Shown in pieces: positions 18,906 to 29,155 of a stretch of 64,000 nucleotides of DNA (its first letter is position 1; each line of letters starts with the position of its first letter). The notes beneath the pieces are model-generated. The model was given only the letters and a program-made list of their open reading frames with translations, was not told the DNA's origin and searched no databases. The position numbers and the translations under genes were made by a program. This DNA comes from Candidatus Crickella equi (GTDB lineage Bacteria; Bacillota; Clostridia; Peptostreptococcales; Anaerovoracaceae): contig JAGHUP010000003.1 in the NCBI GenBank assembly GCA_018064755.1, forward strand, positions 124,001 through 188,000. The letters are read 5' to 3'.

Positions 18906-19464
18906 AGAAGATCTTGAAAATTTCATGGTCAAGCATCTCAAGCCTTCTAGATACGAGCATTCGCTGGGTGTCGAGAAGATGGCAACTGAGCTCGCTAAGA
19001 TACATGGTGCTGATCCAGAGAAAGCTGCTTTTGCCGGTAGATATCATGATATTGCCAAGGGCTTCGACAATCATGATATTAATCATTGCATCATGAAGTA
19101 CAACATAGATCGCAAGTATATGGGAAATCCCGCCTTGGCTCATTCTAAAGTTGCGGCTGCTATTCTTGAACATGAATATGGCGTAGACGATGAGGATGTT
19201 CTAAATGCGGTCAAGAGCCACACAACCGGACGTGTTGGGATGTCTCTTCTAGAAGAAATTGTATATGTAGCTGACGCTATTGAGGATAATAGAGATTATC
19301 CTGAACTTAAGGAATTGCAAGCAGAAGCGAGAGTGAATCTGGATCTTGTTTGCTATCATATCATGAATTATGCAGTTCAAATGATAATGGAAAAAGGCAG
19401 AGAGTTAGATGAAGAAACTCTTGATGCTAGAGAATTTATAAAGGAAAGATTGAAGGTGGAATAA
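18883..19464 (+). CDS. yqeK: HD-domain hydrolase YqeK (Ap4A hydrolase family)
   Basis: 193 residues. HD motifs are YEHSLGVEKMA, GRYHDIAK and VKSHTTG, with DAIEDNRDYPEL near the end. Characterised YqeK proteins cleave diadenosine tetraphosphate symmetrically to ADP. The start is a GTG overlapping nadD by 23 bases. AGGAG at 18871-18875, seven bases upstream, supports it, and the following NREDLENF resembles the B. subtilis N-terminus. The next ATG (18925) would cut into the conserved region. Confidence 0.9.
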   Translation: MSINCTNREDLENFMVKHLKPSRYEHSLGVEKMATELAKIHGADPEKAAFAGRYHDIAKGFDNHDINHCIMKYNIDRKYMGNPALAHSKVAAAILEHEYGVDDEDVLNAVKSHTTGRVGMSLLEEIVYVADAIEDNRDYPELKELQAEARVNLDLVCYHIMNYAVQMIMEKGRELDEETLDAREFIKERLKVE

Positions 19465-19805
19465 TGGATAACAAGGAATTAGCAATGGTAGTTGCAGAAC
19501 TGTTAAGCCAGAGAAAAGCAAGAGATATCAAGTTGATTGATATTAGCGAGAAGTCAGGATTTGCTGATTTCTTTATCAACGCTACAGCTGGCTCTATTAG
19601 ACAGCTTGGAGCACTTGCTGATGATGTTAAAGACAAATTGGCCGAGAACGACATTGAACTTAAGAACAATGAAGGTAGACCTGAGTCAGGTTGGATTCTT
19701 GTTGACGGCGGCGATATTATTGTAAATCTGTTTACAAGTGAAACTAGAGATAAGTATGCACTTGAAAGACTCTGGGCAGACTGTGAGACAACCATTATTG
19801 AGTAA
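19464..19805 (+). CDS. rsfS: Ribosomal silencing factor RsfS
   Basis: 113 residues. The family pattern is clear: KARDIKLIDISEKSGFADFF, then GRPESGWILVDGGDIIVNLF and a C-terminal ERLWAD. RsfS binds uL14 on the large subunit and blocks 30S joining when nutrients are short. Its ATG shares one base with the yqeK stop. leuS follows after 18 bases. Confidence 0.95.
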   Translation: MDNKELAMVVAELLSQRKARDIKLIDISEKSGFADFFINATAGSIRQLGALADDVKDKLAENDIELKNNEGRPESGWILVDGGDIIVNLFTSETRDKYALERLWADCETTIIE

Positions 19806-19823
19806 ATATAAGGAGAATTAGAA

Positions 19824-22325
19824 ATGCAGGATAGGTATGATTTTAAAGCCATTGAAACAAAATGGCAGAAAATCTGGGCCAATGAACAGGCCTTTAAGAC
19901 TACTGAAGATTATGACAAGAAGAAATACTATGTTCTTGAGATGTTCCCATATCCTTCAGGCAAACTTCACATGGGACATGTAAGAAATTATTCTATCGGA
20001 GATGTAGTCGCTAGATTTAAGAAAATGGATGGTTACAATGTAATCCACCCAATGGGCTGGGATTCATTTGGTTTACCTGCAGAGAATGCTGCGATTAAGA
20101 ATGGCATTCATCCATTTACATGGACTAATTCAAATATCAATGATATGCATGATCAGCTGAACTCTCTTGGCCTTTCTTATGACTGGGATAGAGAAGTTGC
20201 TACATGCAAGCCTGATTATTATAAGTGGATGCAGTGGCTCTTTATTCAGTTCTATAAGAAGGGTCTTGCTTATAAGAAGGATAATCCGGTTAACTGGTGC
20301 CCAGATTGCGAAACGGTACTTGCTAATGAGCAGGTTGTTGATGGTTGCTGTGAACGTTGTAAAACTCCAGTAACTAAGAAGCATCTCAGCCAGTGGTACC
20401 TGAAGATTACTGATTATGCTGATAGACTTCTGAACAACATCGATACTCTCGAAGGATGGCCAGACAAGGTTAAGACAATGCAAAAGAACTGGATTGGCAG
20501 ATCTGAGGGTGCTGAGGTTAAGTTCGATATCGATGGAACAGATAAGACTCTTGTTGTATATACAACTCGTCCTGATACTCTCTATGGCGTTACTTATATG
20601 GTAATGGCTCCAGAGCATCCATACGTTCTCGAACTCGTTGAAGGAACAGAGTATGAGACTCCTGTTAAGGCTTATATCGAAGAGAGTAAGCGTAAGAGTG
20701 AGATTGAAAGAACTTCACTTACTAAGGAAAAGACAGGTGAATTCATCGGTAAGTACACTATTAACCCTGTTAACGGTAAGAAGGTTCCTATTTATATCTC
20801 AGATTATGTAATGATGGACTATGGAACTGGTGCGATTATGGCCGTTCCTGCTCACGACCAGAGAGACTTTGATTTTGCCAAGAAGTTTGGTCTTGAAATC
20901 ATTCCTGTAGTTGATGTACCTGATGTTGATCTTGATAACCTGACAGAAGCTGCTGCAGCTGAAGGAACTATGATTAACTCCGGTGAATATAATGGCATGA
21001 ATAACAAGGATGCCATCAAGAAAATTATTGCTGATCTTGAGTCTAAGGATCTCGGTAAGAAGACAGTTAATTTCAAGCTCAGAGACTGGCTTATCAGTCG
21101 TCAGAGATATTGGGGAACTCCAATTCCTATGATTCACTGCGAAGAGTGCGGATGGGTTCCTGAGAAGGAAGAAAACCTGCCAATTCTGCTTCCTACAGAC
21201 GTTGAATTTACAGGTAAGGGTGACAGCCCACTTACTACTTCCAAGACTTTCAGACAGTGCACATGTCCTAAGTGCGGCAAGCCTGCTGAAAGAGAAATCG
21301 ATACTATGGATACATTCCTTGATTCTTCATGGTACTTCCTGAGATACTGTGATGCTAAGAATGAGGATGCAATATTTGACCCTAAGAAGGTTAATTACTG
21401 GATGAGTGTTGACCAGTACATCGGTGGTGTTGAGCACGCTATTCTCCACCTTATGTATTCAAGATTCTTCCAGATGGTTATGCATGATCTTGGACTCTGC
21501 GATGCAGAAGAACCTTTCAAGAACTTGCTCACTCAGGGAATGGTAACTAAGGGTTACACGGATAAAGACGGCAACTTCGTAGTTGCTAAGATGTCCAAAT
21601 CACTTGGAAATGTCGTTGCTCCTAAGGAGATTCAGGACAAGTATGGTGCTGATACTGCAAGACTCTTCATCCTGTTCGCAGCTCCACCTGAAAAGGAATT
21701 GGAGTGGTCAGATGCAGGTGTTGAAGGAAGCTATAGATTCCTTAACAGAGTATATAGACTTGTATATGAGTACATCACTGACATTAGAGGCGACTTAAAA
21801 GTTCCAAGCGAAATAACTATTAATAATGCAGATGACAAGAGCCTTAATATGATGATTAACGTCACTATTAAGAAGGTTGGCGAGGATGCAGGCGGAAGAT
21901 TTAACTTCAACACTGCTATTGCTAGCATCATGGAGCTTGTTAATGAAATGTATAAGTACAAGCAGAATGCTGAAATGAATCTCGCTCTGTTTGATAAGGC
22001 TATTAATTGCCTGCTTATCGTTGCTAACCCATTTGTTCCACATATTACAGAGGAACTGTGGGAGCAGCTAGGACATACAGATAGACTGTATCAGGCAGCA
22101 TGGCCAACTTACGATGAATCAGCTCTTGTTAAGGATGAGGTAGAAATCATTGTCCAGATTAATGGAAAATTAAAGGACAAGGTTGCAATGCCTAACAATT
22201 CAGACAAGGAGGTAATCGAGGAAGCTGCTAAGAACCTCGATAAGATTAAGGGAGAACTCGAAGGAAAGATAGTTGTTAAGACTATCGTAGTTCCTAACAA
22301 GATTGTTAACTTCGTTGTAAAGTAG
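19824..22325 (+). CDS. leuS: Leucyl-tRNA synthetase
   Basis: 833 residues. The HIGH motif is [12 protein letters not shown] near 50, and the KMSKS motif is AKMSKSLGN near 590. A zinc-type cluster is at [21 protein letters not shown]'s cysteines, and a second set of cysteines is in CTCPKCGKP. The CP1 editing domain has TTRPDTLYG and the Asp of [16 protein letters not shown] (19809-19814) precedes the ATG by nine bases. It is part of the same plus-strand series as rsfS and RNase J. Confidence 0.97.
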   Translation: MQDRYDFKAIETKWQKIWANEQAFKTTEDYDKKKYYVLEMFPYPSGKLHMGHVRNYSIGDVVARFKKMDGYNVIHPMGWDSFGLPAENAAIKNGIHPFTWTNSNINDMHDQLNSLGLSYDWDREVATCKPDYYKWMQWLFIQFYKKGLAYKKDNPVNWCPDCETVLANEQVVDGCCERCKTPVTKKHLSQWYLKITDYADRLLNNIDTLEGWPDKVKTMQKNWIGRSEGAEVKFDIDGTDKTLVVYTTRPDTLYGVTYMVMAPEHPYVLELVEGTEYETPVKAYIEESKRKSEIERTSLTKEKTGEFIGKYTINPVNGKKVPIYISDYVMMDYGTGAIMAVPAHDQRDFDFAKKFGLEIIPVVDVPDVDLDNLTEAAAAEGTMINSGEYNGMNNKDAIKKIIADLESKDLGKKTVNFKLRDWLISRQRYWGTPIPMIHCEECGWVPEKEENLPILLPTDVEFTGKGDSPLTTSKTFRQCTCPKCGKPAEREIDTMDTFLDSSWYFLRYCDAKNEDAIFDPKKVNYWMSVDQYIGGVEHAILHLMYSRFFQMVMHDLGLCDAEEPFKNLLTQGMVTKGYTDKDGNFVVAKMSKSLGNVVAPKEIQDKYGADTARLFILFAAPPEKELEWSDAGVEGSYRFLNRVYRLVYEYITDIRGDLKVPSEITINNADDKSLNMMINVTIKKVGEDAGGRFNFNTAIASIMELVNEMYKYKQNAEMNLALFDKAINCLLIVANPFVPHITEELWEQLGHTDRLYQAAWPTYDESALVKDEVEIIVQINGKLKDKVAMPNNSDKEVIEEAAKNLDKIKGELEGKIVVKTIVVPNKIVNFVVK

Positions 22326-22340
22326 CTTCCCGAGCATTAT

Positions 22341-23999
22341 ATGAAGAAAGAATTCAAAGTAATTCCGCTAGGCGGACTTAAAGAGATTGGTAAGAACTGT
22401 ACAGCCATTGACTGTGATGGTGAAATACTAATCATAGACTGCGGATTCGCTTTTCCGGAGTATGAGATGTTCGGAATCGATATAGTCATTCCGGACTTCA
22501 CATATCTCAGGGATAATATGGAGCGCATTAAAGGCATGATCATTACACATGGTCATGAGGACCATATTGGTTCTATTCCTTATCTGCTTCAGGAAGTAAA
22601 TATTCCTATTTACGGCGGAGCATTTACCGCAGGACTTATTAAGAACAAACTCGATGAGTTTGACTTGTATGCTGACATAAATGTTGTCAGCGCTGGCGAT
22701 GTATTTACAATTGGAAATTACACTATTGAGGCAATTCAGACCAATCACTCAATTGTTGATTCTCTGGCATACTCAATTGATTTCCCAGGTGGAAGAATAA
22801 TTCATACAGGTGACTTTAAGATTGACTATTCGCCACTTGACGGCAAAGTTATCGACCTTAACAGATTGTCGCAACTTGGCGATGAAGGTGTAGACCTGCT
22901 GATTTGCGATAGTACGAATGTATTAAGAGAAGGTTATACGCCATCAGAGGCAGTAGTAAGAAAGTCCATTGATGAAATATTCGATAATAATGATAAGAGA
23001 ATAATTATTGCGACTTTCGCTAGCAATGTTCATCGTATCAAGTATATTCTTGAATCTTCTATGAAGCATCACCGTAAGGTTGCTTTCACAGGTAGATCGA
23101 TGGATAAATCTATGCAGCTGGCAAGAGAACTGGGTTATCTACTGGATATACCTGAAAGTATCTTAGTTAGCATTGATAAGATTAAAGACATTCCTGATGA
23201 CAAACTGACTATTATTACAACTGGTAGCCAAGGCGAACCTATGTCAGCACTTACAAGAATGGCTAATGACAACCATAAGGATGTTAAGCTCAAGAAGGGC
23301 GATATGGTAGTATTTTCATCATCTCCAATTCCAGGAAATGAGAAAGTTGTTACCCAGGTTGTAAATAAACTCTATGAAAAGAGAGTTGAGGTCGTACTTG
23401 CTAGTGCAATGGACGTTCACGTATCCGGACACGCTGCAAGAGAGGAACTGAAGATTATTCATTCTCTTGTTAGACCTAAATACTTCATGCCAGCTCATGG
23501 CGAATACAGACATCTAATTGAACATGCTAGACTTGCCAATTCACTGGGAATGGGTAAGGATAAGACCTTCGTAATGAGCAATGGTGATGCCTTGATTGTC
23601 AATGATGATCAGGCCAAAATTGCTGAGAATTTCACTTCCGGCGAAGATATCATGGTTGACGGATACGGTGTTGGTGATGTAGGAAGTATTGTTCTTAAGG
23701 ATAGAAAGACTTTATCTCAATCCGGACTTATGGTTATCGCAATAGCGATAGATCAGGCAACTGGATCGCTGATGTCAGAACCTCAGCTGATTTCAAGAGG
23801 TTTTGTCTATGTTCAAGAGAATCTAGATTTAATCGAAGAGGCTAAGAATGTTGTCTACAACTCTCTCGGATGTTGTTTCGAGAAGGAGATATACGATGAG
23901 GCAACATTGGTTAAGACAATTAAGTCAGATATGAAAGCTTATATTTACAGGGAGACTAAGAGAAATCCGGTCATCCTGCCGATGATACTCTATGTTTAG
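22341..23999 (+). CDS. rnj: Ribonuclease J
   Basis: 552 residues. The metallo-beta-lactamase motif THGHEDHIGSIPYLL is near residue 70, followed by HTGDFKIDY, the beta-CASP part with TTGSQGEPMSAL and SGHAAREELK, and the C-terminal oligomerisation domain. RNase J has endonuclease and 5'-exonuclease activity in mRNA decay and rRNA maturation. Only one copy is in the window, and assignment to J1 or J2 is not possible from motifs alone. Its stop overlaps the ribosome binding site of the next gene. Confidence 0.93.
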   Translation: MKKEFKVIPLGGLKEIGKNCTAIDCDGEILIIDCGFAFPEYEMFGIDIVIPDFTYLRDNMERIKGMIITHGHEDHIGSIPYLLQEVNIPIYGGAFTAGLIKNKLDEFDLYADINVVSAGDVFTIGNYTIEAIQTNHSIVDSLAYSIDFPGGRIIHTGDFKIDYSPLDGKVIDLNRLSQLGDEGVDLLICDSTNVLREGYTPSEAVVRKSIDEIFDNNDKRIIIATFASNVHRIKYILESSMKHHRKVAFTGRSMDKSMQLARELGYLLDIPESILVSIDKIKDIPDDKLTIITTGSQGEPMSALTRMANDNHKDVKLKKGDMVVFSSSPIPGNEKVVTQVVNKLYEKRVEVVLASAMDVHVSGHAAREELKIIHSLVRPKYFMPAHGEYRHLIEHARLANSLGMGKDKTFVMSNGDALIVNDDQAKIAENFTSGEDIMVDGYGVGDVGSIVLKDRKTLSQSGLMVIAIAIDQATGSLMSEPQLISRGFVYVQENLDLIEEAKNVVYNSLGCCFEKEIYDEATLVKTIKSDMKAYIYRETKRNPVILPMILYV

Positions 24000-24009
24000 G
24001 AGGCAAATT

Positions 24010-24339
24010 ATGAATGTTTATGATGAGGCTCATAGCTTAGCTAAAGCCATTAAGGAATCTACTGAATTCCAGCAGTTCGACAATCTCCGCAAGGAAATTG
24101 AAAAAGACGAGACTACTGCTCAGATGTTAAAGGATCTTCAGGCTAAACAGATGGAGATTCAGGCAGCTCAGATGACTGGTCAAGAACCTAGCGCTGAAGC
24201 TATTACACAGATGCAGAGTCTTGCAACAATGATTGCGACTAAACCGCTTGCTGCACAGTATATGCAGGCTGAAGCCGCTTTTTCAGTAATGGTTAATGAT
24301 GTCTTTGGTATTCTTGGTGAAGCCATGGGCATGAAATAA
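24010..24339 (+). CDS. YlbF/YmcA family protein
   Basis: 109 residues, almost all helical, with VYDEAHSLAKAIKESTEFQ, LRKEIEKDETT and a Gln/Met-rich middle. It fits the Com_YlbF family, whose B. subtilis members YlbF, YmcA and YaaT act together on RNase Y and on competence and biofilm control. The position after RNase J fits a role in RNA decay, but this is inference. AGGAGG (23998-24003) six bases before the ATG at 24010 sets the start; an in-frame ATG at 23992 lies within the RNase J end and lacks a site. Confidence 0.8.
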   Translation: MNVYDEAHSLAKAIKESTEFQQFDNLRKEIEKDETTAQMLKDLQAKQMEIQAAQMTGQEPSAEAITQMQSLATMIATKPLAAQYMQAEAAFSVMVNDVFGILGEAMGMK

Positions 24340-24378
24340 CAAGTTATATCTAATTTAAATTAAGTGAGGTAAATTGAA

Positions 24379-24939
24379 ATGATTAGTGTAAGTGATTTCA
24401 GAAAAGGTGTTACTTTCGAGATGAATGGCGATCCACATATCGTTCTGGATTTCCAGCATGTAAAGCCAGGTAAGGGCGCTGCTTTCGTAAGAACTAAGTA
24501 CAGAAACATTCTGACTGGTGCTACTAGAGAAGAAGCATTTAACCCTAACGATAAGTTCCCTAAGGCACATATCGAGACTAAGACAATGCAGTATCTCTAC
24601 AGCGATGGCGAACTGTATTACTTCATGGACCCTGTAACTTTCGATCAGGTTCCTCTGACTGAAGAGCTTTGCTCAGACGCTATGAAGTGGCTGAGAGAGA
24701 ACGATGAAGCTACAGTTAAGTTCTACAAGGAGAATGCTTTCACAGTTGAAGCTCCTAACTTCGTAGACCTTATCGTAACTGAAACTGAGCCAGGCGTTAA
24801 GGGCGACACTGCTACTAACGTAACTAAGGCAGCTACAGTTGAAACTGGTGCTGTTGTTCAGGTTCCTATCTTCATCAATGAAGGTGAGAAGATTCAGATC
24901 GACACAAGAGTTGGAGAATACCTCGGAAGATCCAAGTAA
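24379..24939 (+). CDS. efp: Elongation factor P
   Basis: 186 residues, the standard three-domain length. The tip loop is [14 protein letters not shown] with the modifiable lysine near 32, and the C-terminal signature [20 protein letters not shown] is intact. EF-P rescues ribosomes stalled at polyproline. No gene for a lysine-modifying enzyme is nearby. GAGG (24364-24367) precedes the ATG. Confidence 0.97.
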   Translation: MISVSDFRKGVTFEMNGDPHIVLDFQHVKPGKGAAFVRTKYRNILTGATREEAFNPNDKFPKAHIETKTMQYLYSDGELYYFMDPVTFDQVPLTEELCSDAMKWLRENDEATVKFYKENAFTVEAPNFVDLIVTETEPGVKGDTATNVTKAATVETGAVVQVPIFINEGEKIQIDTRVGEYLGRSK

Positions 24940-24945
24940 TTAATA

Positions 24946-25707
24946 ATGAAATCTGATAATCAAACAAAATCAAATAAATTTAACCTTAAAAAGATACTGA
25001 TAGTACTGGTAATAGCCATTGTGGCTATTGCCGGTATTGTCGTGGCTTTTTCAATTCAGAATACTAAGAAAATGCATAGCGATGCTATTGCTGAACTTAA
25101 GCTGAAAGAAGGTTTTAAACTGTCAAGTGGACTTACAGTCGAAGAAACTGCTAAGGCTCTCGATGAAGCTGGTTTTGTTGACAAAGACGAGTTCCTAACA
25201 GCTGCTGAAAATCTTAGCGCGGAAGATTTTGACTATCTAGATACCTCTTCATATGGAGCAGATAAATTAGAAGGTTTCCTGTTCCCAACCAAATATGAAG
25301 TTAGTAAGGATGCTGACGCTACTATGATGGTAATTACAATGCTCAATGAGTTTGAGAATGCATTCACAGATGAATTCCGTGATAGAGCTGATGAAATGAA
25401 TATGAGCATTAGAGATATCATTATCATTGCTAGTATGATTGAACAGGAAACAGATATAGATAAGGAAAGAGCAGACATTTCAGCCGTTATTCATAACAGG
25501 CTTAATATGGGCAAGAAAATCGACGGCGGAATGCCTGACAAGCCACTTTGCTCACCTGGAATTGAATCAATCAAAGCCGCTCTATATCCTGTCGAAACTG
25601 AAAACATCTATTACGTACTAAGCGATAAGTTGGACGGCTCACATGTATTTACAGCAGATAAAGCCGAATATAAGGAACTCAAGAAAGCTTACGAGGCTGC
25701 AAAATAA
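24946..25707 (+). CDS. mltG: Compact MltG-like endolytic transglycosylase
   Basis: 253 residues against about 340-360 usually. One N-terminal membrane segment (about 15-38) leads to the extracytoplasmic YceG domain with LEGFLFPTKYEV and ASMIEQET, whose Glu matches the catalytic residue of E. coli MltG. Between HNRLNMG and GMPDKPLCSPG about 30 residues are absent, including the normal SDPT and YNTY segments. The end (IKAALYPVETENIYYV) is normal. It would cleave nascent glycan strands and end their growth. Synteny with trmR and trhP matches B. subtilis yrrL-yrrM-yrrO and supports the identity. Confidence 0.82.
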   Translation: MKSDNQTKSNKFNLKKILIVLVIAIVAIAGIVVAFSIQNTKKMHSDAIAELKLKEGFKLSSGLTVEETAKALDEAGFVDKDEFLTAAENLSAEDFDYLDTSSYGADKLEGFLFPTKYEVSKDADATMMVITMLNEFENAFTDEFRDRADEMNMSIRDIIIIASMIEQETDIDKERADISAVIHNRLNMGKKIDGGMPDKPLCSPGIESIKAALYPVETENIYYVLSDKLDGSHVFTADKAEYKELKKAYEAAK

Positions 25708-26372
25708 TGAATATTACTAACGATAAGATAACTGAATATCTAGATAGTTATTACAAGCCGTTAGATGATGATCTTGCAGCTTTTAGAGCCAGAAATGAAG
25801 AAAACGGAGTTCCTCTGATTCTTCGTGAAACCGAGAGTTATCTTGCAATGATGCTCAAGGTTCTTAAACCACGTCATATTCTCGAAATCGGCACAGCATA
25901 CGGTTATTCAGCAATCTTCTTTGCTCGTAGCTGTCCTGAAGCAAGAGTAACAACTATAGACCGTGGTCAGAGAATGATTCCTATTGCCACTAAGAATTTC
26001 GAAGAGTGGCCAGAAGGCGAGAGAATTGATTTTAGAACCGGTGATGCAAGAGAAATCCTAGATCAGATGATAAAGGATGCTGAGATAAAACCGGATCCAT
26101 ACGATTTCATTTTCATTGACGCCGGTAAGAGTCATTACAAAGAGTTCTTCGACAGAGCTATACATCTAGCTGCCCCAGGAACTGTCGTTGTCTGCGATAA
26201 TATTTTAATGCGCGGATGGATTGTTGACAGATCATATGAGGGTGGTAAACGTCATAGAACTAATATCAAATATATGAAGCAATTTATTGAATATATCAAC
26301 GGAAGGGAAGATCTAACTGTAAGCATGCTGAGTAGTGGCGATGGTCTTGCAGTAATTAAGCTAGATGAATAA
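25707..26372 (+). CDS. trmR: tRNA 5-hydroxyuridine methyltransferase TrmR (O-methyltransferase family)
   Basis: 221 residues of the class I SAM-dependent O-methyltransferase fold. SAM binding is seen in ILEIGTAYGYSAIFFA, and metal and catalytic residues in FIFIDAGKSHYKEFF and VVCDNILMRGW. B. subtilis TrmR (YrrM) methylates 5-hydroxyuridine at tRNA position 34. The assignment rests mainly on synteny: mltG before and a U32 TrhP gene after. Its ATG shares one base with the mltG stop, and its end overlaps trhP by eight bases. Confidence 0.82.
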   Translation: MNITNDKITEYLDSYYKPLDDDLAAFRARNEENGVPLILRETESYLAMMLKVLKPRHILEIGTAYGYSAIFFARSCPEARVTTIDRGQRMIPIATKNFEEWPEGERIDFRTGDAREILDQMIKDAEIKPDPYDFIFIDAGKSHYKEFFDRAIHLAAPGTVVVCDNILMRGWIVDRSYEGGKRHRTNIKYMKQFIEYINGREDLTVSMLSSGDGLAVIKLDE

Positions 26373-27591
26373 TAAGATTGAATTACTGGCTCCAGCAGGA
26401 GACCTTGAAAAACTTAAAACTGCTATAATTTACGGCGCTGACGCTGTTTATTTCGGAGGCGAATTATTCAGCCTGAGAGCCGGAGCCGGAAACCTTACGA
26501 TTGATGAAATCAGAGAAGCTATGGATTTTGTCCATGCGCACGGCTGTAAGGGTTATATGACCATAAATATATACCCTCACAACGAGGATATTCCGCTTCT
26601 GAGGAATTATATTGGCAAACTTAAGGATTTACCTATCGATGCTTTTATTGTCTCAGATCCTGGCGTTATCATGATGGTTCGTGAACAAATTCCTGATGCT
26701 GAAATTCATCTATCTACACAGGCTAACACTACCAACTTTGTTACAGCGAATTTCTGGGCAAGTCTTGGCGTTAAAAGAATTGTTAGCGCAAGAGAGATGA
26801 GCATTAAAGATCTTGCTGAAATGAAAAGACAGCTACCAGAGGATGTTGAGATAGAGTCATTCATCCATGGCGCTATGTGCATTTCATATTCAGGAAGATG
26901 TCTTCTCAGTAATTTCATGGTTGGCAGAGACGCTAATCGTGGTGCATGCACTCATCCTTGCAGATGGAAGTATGCACTGATGGAAGAAAAGAGACCTGGA
27001 GAGTATTTTCCAATTGAGGAAGATGGTAGAGGAAGTTATATTCTCAATTCCAGAGATATGTGCATGATTGATTCTATACCTGAACTTGTAAACGCAGGTG
27101 TTACTTCTTTCAAAATTGAAGGAAGAATGAAGAGTATGTACTATGTTGCAACTATTGTAAGCGCTTACAGGGCTGCAATTGATGCATATCTTGCTGATCC
27201 GGATAACTATAAATATGATGAAAAGTATTTTAAGGAACTCTGCAAAGCAAGTCATAGAGAATTCACACACGGATTCTACTTTAATAAGCCTACTGATAAG
27301 GATCAGAACTATTTAACAAGCGAATATACTAGAGATTATTCATTCGTTGGCCTGATTAAAGGATATGAAGAATCAACTGGACTTACTATAGTTGAGCAGC
27401 GTAATAAATTTGAAGTAGGTGATGTAATAGAAGTATTCGGTCCAAGAACTGAGTTCTATGAAGAAACTATTACGGAAATGTATGACGAGGAGGGCAATGT
27501 TGTTACATCTGCACCGCATCCTCAACAGGTTCTTAAGATTAGATTTAATAGAAAACCTGATGTTGATTTCATAATGAGAAAAAAGAAATAG
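26365..27591 (+). CDS. trhP: U32 family protein TrhP (tRNA 5-hydroxyuridine synthesis)
   Basis: 408 residues. It has the U32 signature ESFIHGAMCISYSGRCLLSN, then conserved cysteines in GACTHPCRW and SFKIEGRMKS. TrhP-type proteins make 5-hydroxyuridine at tRNA position 34 with prephenate, before methylation by TrmR. Only one U32 gene is here, like YrrO of B. subtilis, with no YrrN partner. It starts inside trmR. The older label collagenase-like peptidase has no support in this context. Confidence 0.85.
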   Translation: MNNKIELLAPAGDLEKLKTAIIYGADAVYFGGELFSLRAGAGNLTIDEIREAMDFVHAHGCKGYMTINIYPHNEDIPLLRNYIGKLKDLPIDAFIVSDPGVIMMVREQIPDAEIHLSTQANTTNFVTANFWASLGVKRIVSAREMSIKDLAEMKRQLPEDVEIESFIHGAMCISYSGRCLLSNFMVGRDANRGACTHPCRWKYALMEEKRPGEYFPIEEDGRGSYILNSRDMCMIDSIPELVNAGVTSFKIEGRMKSMYYVATIVSAYRAAIDAYLADPDNYKYDEKYFKELCKASHREFTHGFYFNKPTDKDQNYLTSEYTRDYSFVGLIKGYEESTGLTIVEQRNKFEVGDVIEVFGPRTEFYEETITEMYDEEGNVVTSAPHPQQVLKIRFNRKPDVDFIMRKKK

Positions 27592-27593
27592 AT

Positions 27594-28406
27594 ATGTTTA
27601 TATTTGGAAAGAAAGATCAAACAACGGAGGATGTTGTCCGAAGTACGCTCGAAGAGGGCCAGGAAAGCGGAGAAATTAAAGAAGAAAGTAAGAAGATGAT
27701 TGCTTCGATATTTGAATTTGACGATCTGCTTGCTTATGAAATTATGACTCCAAGAACTGATGTCTTCTTCTTCGATTTAACTGATGATAAGGATGAATAC
27801 TGGGACGAATTAATGGAACTAAGATATTCCAGAATTCCAGTAAGCGACGGAGATCCAGATAATATCGTAGGTATTCTGCATATTAAGGATTACCTGTATC
27901 ACGCAGCAATGCATGGTTTTGATAATGTAGATATTCGTGAGCTGTTAAGACCGGCTTATTTTGTCCCAGAGACTAAGAACATTGATGCACTGTTCCATGA
28001 GTTGCAGAAAGAAAGGCAGCACCTTGCCGTTCTTATTGATGAATATGGTGGATTCAGTGGTATCGTAACAGTTGAAGATATCATCGAGCAAATAGTTGGT
28101 GATATTGATGACGAATACGACGAGGAAGATCGAGTAATAGAAACAGTTGACGCTAATAATTATGTCGTTGATGGTAATGTATATCTCGACGATCTTGAGG
28201 AAGAGACTGGTGTTAAACTGGAATCAGATAATAGTGAGACAATCGGTGGATTTATTATCGATCTGACAGGTGAAATTCCTAAGGAAAAGGCTAAACATAA
28301 GCCTATTGAGTATGAGAATTATCGCTTCACTATTCTTAATGTTAAGGACAGAAGAATAGAGAAACTTAAGATAGAAGTTCTTGAGAAAGAATCTGATGAG
28401 GAATAA
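27594..28406 (+). CDS. HlyC/CorC-like CBS-pair protein without membrane domain
   Basis: 270 residues. Two CBS domains (EIMTPRTDVFFFD near 55 and GIVTVEDIIEQIVGDI near 160) are followed by a CorC/HlyC C-terminal domain (about 185-265; VDGNVYLDDLEEETG). No DUF21 membrane region is present and no signal peptide is seen, so it is probably soluble, like E. coli CorC, a proposed partner in magnesium or cobalt transport. It begins two bases after trhP and shares one base with the next gene. Confidence 0.82.
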   Translation: MFIFGKKDQTTEDVVRSTLEEGQESGEIKEESKKMIASIFEFDDLLAYEIMTPRTDVFFFDLTDDKDEYWDELMELRYSRIPVSDGDPDNIVGILHIKDYLYHAAMHGFDNVDIRELLRPAYFVPETKNIDALFHELQKERQHLAVLIDEYGGFSGIVTVEDIIEQIVGDIDDEYDEEDRVIETVDANNYVVDGNVYLDDLEEETGVKLESDNSETIGGFIIDLTGEIPKEKAKHKPIEYENYRFTILNVKDRRIEKLKIEVLEKESDEE

Positions 28407-28753
28407 TGGCTGATAAGAAAACAGTTACATATTTCGAAAAGAATATAGTCCAGAAAATTGCTGATGCGATCGCCGATCTCGAAGGAATCAGTAAACTTGT
28501 CGGCGGAGGATTTACTGACAACTTGACGAATACCGTTTTAGGCAGGGAGTCGTTCATTCCGGGCATATGGATAGACAAAGACAAGGAAAAATATGTCCTT
28601 GGAATTCGAATTAAGGTGTATTACGGAGTAAATATTCCGCAGTTATCTTATGACATTCAATCCAAAGCCAAGGGTTCGCTGACCGAAGAAGAATTGGACT
28701 TAATCAAATCAATTAATATCTCTGTAGAAGGAATAGACAGAGCAGGAGAATAG
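28406..28753 (+). CDS. Asp23/Gls24 family protein
   Basis: 115 residues. The family pattern is seen in IVQKIADAIADLEGISKLVGG and in VLGIRIKVYYGVNIPQLSYDIQ split over the centre. Members are often called alkaline shock or envelope stress proteins, and in Firmicutes one usually precedes nusB, as here. The molecular function is not established. Its start overlaps the CorC-like stop by one base. Confidence 0.85.
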   Translation: MADKKTVTYFEKNIVQKIADAIADLEGISKLVGGGFTDNLTNTVLGRESFIPGIWIDKDKEKYVLGIRIKVYYGVNIPQLSYDIQSKAKGSLTEEELDLIKSINISVEGIDRAGE

Positions 28754-28754
28754 C

Positions 28755-29147
28755 ATGACAAGAGAAGAAATTAGAGAAAAGACAATGCAGTTGATATTTC
28801 AGATGGATGTTGCAGAAGAATTCGATTATGAAAAACTGACTCCAATCGAAGAAGATGTTAAGGCTGTTGGAAAGAAACAGGCTCTTGCAACTCTCGAAAT
28901 CATTAGAGATCATATCGCTGATATTGACGAGATTATTAAGGCCAATCTTGATAATTGGTCACTCGATAGAGTTGCTAAGACAGATCTTGCTATTCTACGT
29001 AATGCAATTGCAGAGATGAAGTACAATGAAACAATTCCTAATGGAGTTGCTATCAACGAAGCGGTTAATCTTGCTAAGAAATACGGCGACGACAAGTCAT
29101 TTGCATTCGTAAATTCCGTTCTTAGTAAGATTGAGAAGAGTCTTTAG
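28755..29147 (+). CDS. nusB: Transcription antitermination factor NusB
   Basis: 130 residues, all helical. REKTMQLIFQMDV at the N-terminus and the C-terminal IPNGVAINEAVNLAKKYG and FVNSVLSKI are typical. With NusE (S10) it binds boxA and supports rRNA antitermination. AGGAGA (28744-28749) precedes the ATG. It lies one base after the Asp23 gene. Confidence 0.95.
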   Translation: MTREEIREKTMQLIFQMDVAEEFDYEKLTPIEEDVKAVGKKQALATLEIIRDHIADIDEIIKANLDNWSLDRVAKTDLAILRNAIAEMKYNETIPNGVAINEAVNLAKKYGDDKSFAFVNSVLSKIEKSL

Positions 29148-29155
29148 AGGTTGAT

